Below, piece after piece: positions 1-5,368 of a DNA stretch of 5,566 nt. The position numbers and the translations under genes were made by a program. Below the pieces are notes generated by a model that searched no databases, was not told the origin of the DNA, and saw only the letters and a program-made list of their open reading frames with translations. Position 1 is the first letter of the stretch. Every line of letters starts with the position of its first letter. This stretch comes from JBCCRH01 sp039208045 (lineage in GTDB: Bacteria > Bacteroidota > Bacteroidia > Chitinophagales > Saprospiraceae), in NCBI GenBank assembly GCA_039208045.1, contig JBCCRH010000401.1, positions 1 through 5,566 of the forward strand, given 5' to 3'.

Positions 1-288
1 AGCAACTAGATCAGGCATGAGCTGGTGGGCATTTACGAAAGTAGACACTTGCTCACCTAACCAACGGCCATATGACTGATGCAGTAGCAGCAAGTCTTCA
101 CCGTTTAAATGCACCGTATCCGCCAGTCGTTGCCGAAAGGCATCCTCATACGCAATGCTTTGCGATTGGAGCAGCTCAAACTGCCAGCCTTCATTTGTTT
201 TATCAAATTGACAGTAGGCCATGTCAAGGCCATCCAAGGAAGTGCCTGACATAAGTCCAATGGCGCGATAGCTGTTTTTCTCGGCCAT
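1..288 (-). CDS. anmK: Anhydro-N-acetylmuramic acid kinase, N-terminal part (cut by window edge)
   Basis: This open frame starts at the ATG at 288-286 and runs without a stop through 96 codons to the left edge. Residues 10-22 read IGLMSGTSLDGLD, the hallmark N-terminal phosphate-binding motif of AnmK, a sugar kinase of the ASKHA (hexokinase/actin) fold. From family knowledge, the enzyme uses ATP and water to open the 1,6-anhydro ring of anhydro-MurNAc and give MurNAc-6-phosphate in the cytoplasm, which MurQ then processes in murein recycling. The family is usually about 370 residues, so roughly a quarter is visible and the catalytic aspartate lies outside the window. There is no signal peptide, as expected. 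The start lies 2 nt after the TAG stop of the SurA-like gene, in the arrangement TAG-CG-ATG, which implies co-transcription and perhaps translational coupling. Identity is firm; whether the rest of the gene is intact cannot be seen. Confidence 0.93.
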   Translation of the reverse strand, partial: MAEKNSYRAIGLMSGTSLDGLDMAYCQFDKTNEGWQFELLQSQSIAYEDAFRQRLADTVHLNGEDLLLLHQSYGRWLGEQVSTFVNAHQLMPDLVA

Positions 289-290
289 CG

Positions 291-1643
291 CTACGGCCTT
301 ATATCCTTGGTCTCCCAGACCGCCAGGTTCGGACAGCCATCGTAGATGCCGTCGATATTGATATAGGTAGCATCCACTTTGCCTTTTACCCACTCTACGA
401 TATAGTCGTTCTTCTTGGCATCAATGGCTGCTTTTTGGATTTTTGAATAGTCCTGTTGTAGGTTGGCCTTGTGAGGATTGGTGCGTGACTGTAGCTGCAC
501 CACCCGAAACATTGTCTCTCCTGTTGGACTCGTGAATTCGAAAGGGGCAGAAAAAGCGCCTACCTTCATGGTATCAATGGTGAAGTAAATATCTGGATCA
601 AGATCACCGATCTCAAAGAAGGTATTGCCTGTGGCTGGATTGATAATACGCCCATCATTATTATAACTTTGGGCATCTTCATCAGAATAACGCTTCACCG
701 CATAGGAAAAAGAAATCGAATCAATTTGAAGTAAATTACGAACCGTATCAAGATGACTACTTGCCAACGCTAAGTCCTCGTCCGTGATTTCTGGTTTGAT
801 GAGAATATGACGCACATGTATGGAATTACCTCGGCGCTCCAAAAGCTGAATCACATGAAAACCAAACTGCGATTCGACAATAGGAGAGATTTCTCCAGGC
901 TCTAGTTTATAAGCCGCTGCCTCAAAAGCGGGTACATAGCGCCCTCGCTTCGCCCAGCCCAAATCGCCACCCACACGAGCAGAACCATCATCTGAAAATT
1001 TAGAAGCCAATTCTGCAAAATCAGCTCCTTCGTCTACGATTTGAGCACGTATTTTCTCTAGCTGCTCCGTAGAAATACGGCGCTGCTCGTCATTTACTAG
1101 AGGCTTGTACACGATCTCTCCGATCTCTACCTCCGAATTGAAATAGGGAAGGCTATCGGTCGGTACACTAGCAAAAAAATCTTTGACTTCTGATGGCGTT
1201 ACCGTGATACTCGTCAGAATTTTTGAGCGCATACGTTCCACCATAATTTGGTTGCGCAAGTCTTCTCTAAACTGTTCTTTTACTTCCGTTACGGTCTGAT
1301 TATAATACGCCTCAAACTGGCTCACATCATTATTCATAAAGCCTAGAATACGGTCGATCCGAGCATTCAGCTGCGCTTCTACCTCTTCTTCAGAAACTTC
1401 AAGACTATCCAGCTTCCCTTGATTGAGCAATAGCTTGGACACCAGCACATTTTCCATAATACCGCAACGTGCCTGTTTGGGAAGTTCTCCATTTTGGGCT
1501 GATGCCAAGGCGAATTGTTCCTCTATTTCTGAGAGTAGAACTAGTTCTCCTCCTACGGTTGCCACTACTTTATCGATTACTTCTTTTTGTGCAAAAAGAC
1601 TGCAACTCAGGAGGAGTGCAGCAAGCGTTATTATATACTTCAT
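291..1643 (-). CDS. surA: SurA-like periplasmic chaperone / peptidyl-prolyl isomerase, two parvulin domains
   Basis: This 450-residue exported protein probably escorts unfolded outer-membrane or secreted proteins through the periplasm. Residues 1-18 form a signal peptide (MKYI, a hydrophobic stretch, then SLFA) with cleavage likely before Gln19, typical of Bacteroidota. A SurA-type N-domain follows (about 22-155), opening with VIDKVVATVGGELVLLSEIE. Two parvulin modules follow, about 170-270 and 275-388. The first keeps the glycine-rich core (GGDLGWAKRG, about 225-234) and the closing GFHVIQL, but its first strand reads EVEIGEIVYK where the active-site histidine is expected. The second has a good first strand (VRHILIKP, His279) but lacks the closing G-[FYW]-H motif (TMFRVVQL instead). 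The C-terminal part (390-450) would pack on the N-domain as in SurA. Cys60 and Cys437 are the only cysteines of the mature protein. Length is close to E. coli SurA (428). The start lies 34 nt after the lipoprotein gene in A/T-rich DNA without a Shine-Dalgarno sequence. Strict orthology to surA is inferred, not shown. Confidence 0.88.
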   Translation of the reverse strand: MKYIITLAALLLSCSLFAQKEVIDKVVATVGGELVLLSEIEEQFALASAQNGELPKQARCGIMENVLVSKLLLNQGKLDSLEVSEEEVEAQLNARIDRILGFMNNDVSQFEAYYNQTVTEVKEQFREDLRNQIMVERMRSKILTSITVTPSEVKDFFASVPTDSLPYFNSEVEIGEIVYKPLVNDEQRRISTEQLEKIRAQIVDEGADFAELASKFSDDGSARVGGDLGWAKRGRYVPAFEAAAYKLEPGEISPIVESQFGFHVIQLLERRGNSIHVRHILIKPEITDEDLALASSHLDTVRNLLQIDSISFSYAVKRYSDEDAQSYNNDGRIINPATGNTFFEIGDLDPDIYFTIDTMKVGAFSAPFEFTSPTGETMFRVVQLQSRTNPHKANLQQDYSKIQKAAIDAKKNDYIVEWVKGKVDATYINIDGIYDGCPNLAVWETKDIRP

Positions 1644-1677
1644 CTAACTATTTTTATATTTTCAGAATTCTTAGCTA

Positions 1678-2535
1678 CTAGTCGGTGAATACTTCTATAT
1701 TACTTCGACGTAGCTCTAGCTCGTACATATCTGCTTTTTTATCCTCTAGCAGTTTTAATTTTCGTCGGTGTAAAATGTATTTTCTCGCTTGGTCTTCTAT
1801 ATAAGCTAAAGGGGCAATCTCCTTACTATTTTTTACTTCTATGGCACGGAAGAAATACAAATAGGTATCATCCTTTTGGATAAATTCCCGCTTAGAGTTG
1901 ATATTATCAGTCGTTAGTGTTCCTGTCGGAAATTCCATGCTGACGTCATCAATGCGGTACCAAGTGCTGTCCTCCATATTTTGTGCTACTGCTTCTTGTG
2001 TGCCGTAGGTCAGTAATTTGATACGATCAATACTATCCTTGCTATTCCATAGTTGCCGCAGCTCTGTTTCGTTCGAAACGGGCATGGGGAATTTCATATA
2101 TTGACAGCGGACAATCGGTATTTCTAGTTGATACTGCTCTTTATTACGCTCGTAAAACTCCTTTAGTTCTGCCTGAGTGACGTTGCTATCCAGCAATTCT
2201 TCTATTAGAATGCGCTCATAGCTATGCAAAATCAGAGAAGCCCGATAGTCACGAACCAACTTATCAATATTCAAGTCTTGTGGGATATTGCGCTCCGCCT
2301 CGCTCAGTACCACGGCCTCGCGTACCCATCGATTAACAAACGCATCGATGATTAAGCTACTATCTTGGCTAGAGATACCTGCCGGAAACATGCCTTCCAA
2401 CTCGGATAGGTGCAGCGATTTATTATTTACTCGTGCGAGCAATTTATCATTCGCTGCAGTATTAGAAAACTGGCAGGACTGTAAGCACACTATTCCTACA
2501 AAAAAAACAACTATGTATTGCAGTCGACTGCTCAT
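1678..2535 (-). CDS. SurA-like periplasmic lipoprotein lacking a recognisable parvulin active site
   Basis: This 285-residue protein has a lipoprotein signal peptide: MSSR, a hydrophobic run, and the lipobox LQSC with Cys21 as the lipidated residue. It should therefore be membrane-anchored, facing the periplasm or sorted to the outer membrane. Residues 31-135 resemble the SurA/PpiD N-domain: a short strand (LLARVNNKSLHLSELE), then amphipathic helices ending in a segment (TQAELKEFYERNKEQYQ) of the type that precedes a parvulin domain. Residues 138-235 sit where the parvulin domain would be. IVRCQYMKFP and TYLYFFRAIEV fit the first and last strands, but the catalytic histidines and glycine-rich core are absent, so isomerase activity is unlikely. 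The charged helix at 243-275 and final strand match the SurA C-terminal element. The gene starts 1 nt after the preceding stop (TAG-T-ATG), suggesting translational coupling, and ends with two consecutive TAG codons. The role is inferred: a co-chaperone or membrane tether acting with its two neighbours. No specific gene name is justified. Confidence 0.82.
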   Translation of the reverse strand: MSSRLQYIVVFFVGIVCLQSCQFSNTAANDKLLARVNNKSLHLSELEGMFPAGISSQDSSLIIDAFVNRWVREAVVLSEAERNIPQDLNIDKLVRDYRASLILHSYERILIEELLDSNVTQAELKEFYERNKEQYQLEIPIVRCQYMKFPMPVSNETELRQLWNSKDSIDRIKLLTYGTQEAVAQNMEDSTWYRIDDVSMEFPTGTLTTDNINSKREFIQKDDTYLYFFRAIEVKNSKEIAPLAYIEDQARKYILHRRKLKLLEDKKADMYELELRRSNIEVFTD

Positions 2536-2536
2536 A

Positions 2537-4504
2537 CTATTTTTTCTTAATCAAGGACTTCAAAACTCTTTTATTAATATCCACATCGTATTTGTCTCTC
2601 AATGCTTTTACCCACTCTCGCTCCAGTTGATCTTGATAATCTGCGACAATATATCCTCGTGCCTCTTTCAATGTCTTATTAGCCACGGGCAATAGCTCAT
2701 TAATTTTCAGTACCTCAAAGTAGCTCTTGCGTTTTTTCTTTTCCGAAAGGTGGGTTGTGCCTACTTCCCACTTCATTTTATTAAATGTTTTATTTCTACT
2801 CTTTTCGTACTTGCGTTCTTTTGCTGCTACTACTATTTTTTCAGGCGTATTAAATTGCTTTAATACTTCATTAGCGCTGTGATCAGCAATATAGTCGGCT
2901 ATCTTTTCGGCTTCTTCCTTAGTCTCTACATTAATCTGATATTCATCTACTACTGCACGCTCTTCCCAGCGATATTTGCCGTTTATAGTCTTGAAAAACT
3001 TGGCTAGTCCCACAGAATCACTCGATGCTTTATCCCATACCTCTATTTTAGTGGCCTCAAATAGTAAAATCCCTTCTTCATATTCGCGCATCAGTGACTT
3101 AAATTCTGGATATTTTTGCTCTAGGCGCGACTCCTCGTAGGCCAGCATTTGTTGGTTTACAAATAATTCGTATAGCTCTTTTGCTACAGACTCAGGCGTA
3201 CTGTTTCGCCCTTTGCGCAAGCGCTCTTTTGAAGACTTGCTTAAATAGTTTGTAAAATCGCCAAGGGTTTGGGTTTGGTCACCAATGGAGAACAGCCGCT
3301 CTGTAGAAGGATTTTTAGGGGCGCGCCAACGGAACGTCAAGAAAGTATCATTCTGCGCAGCAATAAACTCCTCCAATACCTTGGGTTCTTCCTGAAACTT
3401 CCCATCCTTTTTGATTTGCTCAATCATCGCCACTTTCGCCGCTTCATACCGAGGGTCTTCCTGAATTTTCTTACCTAAACGATTCTTTTCGATGTTATAT
3501 GGTTGTATGCCTTTTTTAGAGATTACCTTAATGATATGCCAGCCCGTACTCGTGCGAACAGGGTCACTGTATTGACCTTCTTCCAAGCTAAAGGCCGCAT
3601 CTTCAAAAGACTTTTCGTAGCGGTTGATCCCAAAAATTCCAATATTCCCTCCTTTGCTTGCCGTATTTCGGTCCTCGGATAATTTACGCGCTAGCTCTTC
3701 GAATCGAGCACCCCGCTTTAGCAATTGGTACAAACTATCTGCTCTTGTCTTTACTTCAGAAGGGACTTTATTTTTGGTACGGAGCAAGATGTGAGCCACC
3801 TCCACTTGACCACGCGCTGGCCTACGGGCATCTACGCGAAGAATGTGATAACCGGCACTAGTGCGGATAGGGTCAGAATACACTCCCAGCTCTTGCGTGT
3901 AAGCAGCCGTTTCAAAATTGTAAAATCCTTTCGGAAAAAGTACGGTCACATAGCCGATGTGCCCTTTATTTTTACCCACTGATGGGTCCTCAGACACCTG
4001 CGTGGCTAGGGTCGTAAAATCCTCGCCAGACTCTAGGCGCTTCTTAATATCCTTTGCATTAAGCAATGCTTTGAGGGTATCTTGCGGGGTAGCCTTAGGG
4101 TCTAATTTGACTAGAATATGGCTGATATCTACATCCTGCTTCGAGCGCTCATAAGCTTCTGCGATCAGTCGATCCGTCACCTCTTTATCCATCAGATAGG
4201 AATCTGCCAATTGGCGGCGATACCCTTGTAATTCAGTGATGAGCTGTGGAATCGTATCTAGCTGCATCTCTTTAGCCCGCTCCACTTTGAGCTTGAACTT
4301 TACGTAAAGGTCGAGATATTCTTCAACCGCTTTCTTTGAATAATCGGCTTCTTTACCATTTGTTTTCGTGTAGATATAATTGAACTCCGACACATGGACA
4401 GGGGTATCATTCACCGTGAATAAAACAGGGTCTTTAGCTTGACCGAAGCTTAAAGACAAACAAAAACTAAAGAAAAAAAATGCTAACAAGAGTCTTTTTA
4501 CCAT
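2537..4504 (-). CDS. Exported peptidyl-prolyl cis-trans isomerase with two intact parvulin domains and a duplicated SurA-like scaffold
   Basis: This 655-residue protein begins with MVKR and a strongly hydrophobic stretch ending SLSFG; cleavage before Gln22 is likely, giving a soluble periplasmic protein. Residues 28-120 form a SurA/PpiD-like N-domain (LFTVNDTPVHVSEFNYIYTK, then helices). Parvulin domain 1 spans about 123-226, from VDISHILVKL (His129) to GYHILRV (His220). Parvulin domain 2 spans about 233-329, from VEVAHILLRT (His238) to GWHIIKV (His323). Both keep the paired histidines and the core (GKNKGHIGYV; SKGGNIGIFG), so both may be active prolyl isomerases. The second half (about 404-655) looks like a second copy of the N-domain plus an eroded parvulin module, ending in a lysine-rich tail. 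The family role is folding or escort of periplasmic and outer-membrane proteins. It is the first gene of the likely chaperone operon, has an A-rich start context without a Shine-Dalgarno sequence, and ends 1 nt before the lipoprotein ATG. The start is supported by the signal peptide. I know no settled gene symbol. Confidence 0.88.
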   Translation of the reverse strand: MVKRLLLAFFFFSFCLSLSFGQAKDPVLFTVNDTPVHVSEFNYIYTKTNGKEADYSKKAVEEYLDLYVKFKLKVERAKEMQLDTIPQLITELQGYRRQLADSYLMDKEVTDRLIAEAYERSKQDVDISHILVKLDPKATPQDTLKALLNAKDIKKRLESGEDFTTLATQVSEDPSVGKNKGHIGYVTVLFPKGFYNFETAAYTQELGVYSDPIRTSAGYHILRVDARRPARGQVEVAHILLRTKNKVPSEVKTRADSLYQLLKRGARFEELARKLSEDRNTASKGGNIGIFGINRYEKSFEDAAFSLEEGQYSDPVRTSTGWHIIKVISKKGIQPYNIEKNRLGKKIQEDPRYEAAKVAMIEQIKKDGKFQEEPKVLEEFIAAQNDTFLTFRWRAPKNPSTERLFSIGDQTQTLGDFTNYLSKSSKERLRKGRNSTPESVAKELYELFVNQQMLAYEESRLEQKYPEFKSLMREYEEGILLFEATKIEVWDKASSDSVGLAKFFKTINGKYRWEERAVVDEYQINVETKEEAEKIADYIADHSANEVLKQFNTPEKIVVAAKERKYEKSRNKTFNKMKWEVGTTHLSEKKKRKSYFEVLKINELLPVANKTLKEARGYIVADYQDQLEREWVKALRDKYDVDINKRVLKSLIKKK

Positions 4505-4509
4505 TGCTA

Positions 4510-4526
4510 TTTGAATTTAATTCAAA
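4510..4526. repeat. Small inverted repeat just upstream of the isomerase start
   Basis: TTTGAAT (4510-4516) and ATTCAAA (4520-4526) are perfect inverted arms around a 3-nt spacer, 6 bp before the start codon at 4504. It could be an operator half-site pair or a weak hairpin over the translation start. It is all but one A/T per arm, so chance is a real alternative. Confidence 0.4.
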
Positions 4527-4554
4527 ATATACGTGACGTAAAGCTTTTTTCAAT
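4523..4554 (-). promoter_or_regulatory. Tentative Bacteroidota-type promoter of the chaperone operon
   Basis: On the minus strand, ATTG (4554-4551) is followed after 19 nt by TATATTTTG (4531-4523). This resembles the Bacteroidota pattern of TTTG near -33 and TAnnTTTG near -7, but the first box has one mismatch and the second carries one extra base between TA and TTTG. It lies about 20 nt upstream of the isomerase start codon, so the leader would be very short. The -33-like box falls inside one arm of the 36-nt palindrome. Position and pattern are the only support. Confidence 0.3.
4530..4540. repeat. 11-bp palindrome TACGT-G-ACGTA
   Basis: A perfect inverted repeat with 5-bp arms around one central base lies between the two boxes of the tentative promoter and overlaps the edge of the -7-like box. 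Its position would suit a regulator-binding site, but no regulator can be named and short palindromes also arise by chance. Confidence 0.35.
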
Positions 4555-4580
4555 CTCGATAGCTATCGGGATTGAAAAAA
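4545..4580. repeat. 36-nt near-perfect palindrome (hairpin) with outer T6 and A6 tracts
   Basis: The left arm TTTTTTCAATCTCGATAG (4545-4562) meets the right arm CTATCGGGATTGAAAAAA (4563-4580) with no spacer. They are complementary at 17 of 18 positions. The exception is T4556 opposite G4569, which is a G-U wobble in plus-strand RNA but an A-C mismatch in minus-strand RNA. The core CGATAGCTATCG is a perfect palindrome. T-tracts lie 5' and A-tracts 3' on both strands, the reverse of an intrinsic terminator, so it is better called a palindromic repeat or leader hairpin. It may belong to a family of dispersed genomic palindromes, but this window contains only one copy. Confidence 0.8.
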
Positions 4581-4587
4581 ACGCTGC

Positions 4588-4602
4588 AAAATTAGCAATT
4601 TT
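4588..4602. repeat. Short A/T inverted repeat
   Basis: AAAATT (4588-4593) and AATTTT (4597-4602) flank AGC. It lies between the weak terminator-like hairpin and the large palindrome. Pure A/T arms make chance likely, and no function is assigned. Confidence 0.25.
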
Positions 4603-4626
4603 CTCAGCCTTAGTGTATGAAAAGTA

Positions 4627-4647
4627 GCCTTAAGTATTCGTTAAGGC
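4627..4647 (-). terminator. Weak hairpin after the amidase gene, possible terminator
   Basis: GCCTTAA (4627-4633) and TTAAGGC (4641-4647) form a 7-bp perfect stem with a 7-nt loop, 13 nt beyond the amidase stop codon. On the minus strand the stem is followed by TACTTTTCATAC, only moderately T-rich. The stem is short and has just three G-C pairs, so termination would be inefficient; it could instead protect the mRNA end. Confidence 0.4.
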
Positions 4648-4660
4648 ATCAACAAAGGGA

Positions 4661-5338
4661 TTACGCATTAATAACCGCGAGCAACTCCTCACGTGTCTCA
4701 GCGTCAAAAATGCCCGTTACTTGCTCATCAGCTTCCGCAAAAGTGCGCTGAAAATCTTTTACCGCTCCCTCCGTCTTAGGCCCAAAATGACCATCCGAGG
4801 TACCCGGCTTCATATCAGCTAATTTTAGTGCATCTTGCAACTTAGCTACCAATGGACCAATATCTCCGCGCTTCAGCACTACTTCTTCTAAGTTGAAAAG
4901 CATAGCTTGCTCTAAGCGCCTGAAGCCCAGTAACCGATTCGCCCGATAGGCAGAGATAGAAACCCTATTATTTTGGTTACCTCCAAGCGTATATATACGA
5001 GAACCGTCCTTAGAATAGCCTATAAAAATACCGACATGTCCTCGCCAGTCATTGGGAGCACCCCGCCAGTAGATCACAATATCTCCGGGTTCTGGATGGT
5101 CGTCCACATTGATGCCTACATTGAGCCACGAGCGCGCTGTCAATTTATGGGTGCGCTTCATTTTGCCCTTTAGGGCTACCCAATTCATAAAAAGACTGCA
5201 CCAGGCAATTTCGTCTTGTGTATAATCTGGAAAGCCTGCTTCTTCGGCATATTCCATAATGCGAGCCGTATGCTCCGGCCCTGGTGTTTCCAACACCCCC
5301 AGTTCTTGAATAGCGATGGTAATAAGATGATGTCCCAT
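4661..5338 (-). CDS. CHAP-type peptidoglycan amidase/endopeptidase (TIGR02594-like) with C-terminal peptidoglycan-binding domain
   Basis: This 225-residue protein looks like an endolysin-style wall hydrolase. Residues 5-140 match the TIGR02594 CHAP/NlpC-P60 pattern: LGVLETPG (13-20), DEIAWCSLFMNWV (42-54) with nucleophile Cys47, TARSWLNVG (67-75), PEPGDIVIYWRG (82-93), GHVGIFIGY with His101, and GGNQNNRVS (119-127) with a likely polar third residue, Asn121. Residues 153-222 form a PG_binding_1 three-helix domain (LKRGDIGPLVAKLQDALKL, DGHFGPKTEGAVKDFQ, VTGIFDAETREELL). From family knowledge it should cut peptide or amide bonds in murein. No signal peptide is present, and an in-frame TAA at 5356-5354 excludes an upstream start, so export would need another route (phage lysis, an injection apparatus, cell death). 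The upstream partial gene ends 30 nt before it, on the same strand, so the two may be co-transcribed. Alternatives are a prophage remnant or a secretion-associated muramidase accessory; the window shows no other phage gene. Confidence 0.85.
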   Translation of the reverse strand: MGHHLITIAIQELGVLETPGPEHTARIMEYAEEAGFPDYTQDEIAWCSLFMNWVALKGKMKRTHKLTARSWLNVGINVDDHPEPGDIVIYWRGAPNDWRGHVGIFIGYSKDGSRIYTLGGNQNNRVSISAYRANRLLGFRRLEQAMLFNLEEVVLKRGDIGPLVAKLQDALKLADMKPGTSDGHFGPKTEGAVKDFQRTFAEADEQVTGIFDAETREELLAVINA

Positions 5339-5368
5339 TTGGATAGGTTTAGGTTATTAATAGTCGTT

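Larger units (their letters stand above)
1..4504 (-). other. Probable four-gene operon: isomerase, lipoprotein, SurA-like chaperone, anmK
   Basis: Four genes follow one another on the minus strand with gaps of 1, 34 and 2 nt. No terminator-like hairpin with a U-tract and no convincing promoter is visible in the gaps. The first three are related periplasmic folding factors, so co-expression makes sense. Inclusion of anmK rests on spacing only. The transcript would start in the 4505-4660 region and continue past the left edge. Confidence 0.75.

Noticed and set aside
72..254. A plus-strand open frame of 60 codons near the left edge
   Set aside because: It lies wholly opposite anmK, whose minus-strand frame carries the diagnostic GLMSGTSLDG motif. 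The plus-strand product resembles nothing.
1678..2535. The lipoprotein gene as a truncated pseudogene of a parvulin isomerase
   Set aside because: It has an intact signal peptide and lipobox, a complete scaffold with a C-terminal element, tight operon spacing and no frameshift. It looks like a maintained gene with a lost active site.
2288..2695. A 135-codon plus-strand open frame across the isomerase-lipoprotein junction
   Set aside because: It crosses the junction of two well-supported minus-strand genes, and its translation shows no domain-like pattern. It is an antisense shadow.
4545..4580. The 36-nt palindrome as a bidirectional intrinsic terminator
   Set aside because: On both strands the T-tract precedes the stem and the A-tract follows it, so no U-tract trails the hairpin in either direction.
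4661..5338. A prophage lysis cassette around the hydrolase
   Set aside because: No holin-like membrane protein, spanin or phage structural gene is visible, and the other neighbours are housekeeping envelope genes. It remains possible only if the region beyond the right edge is phage-derived.
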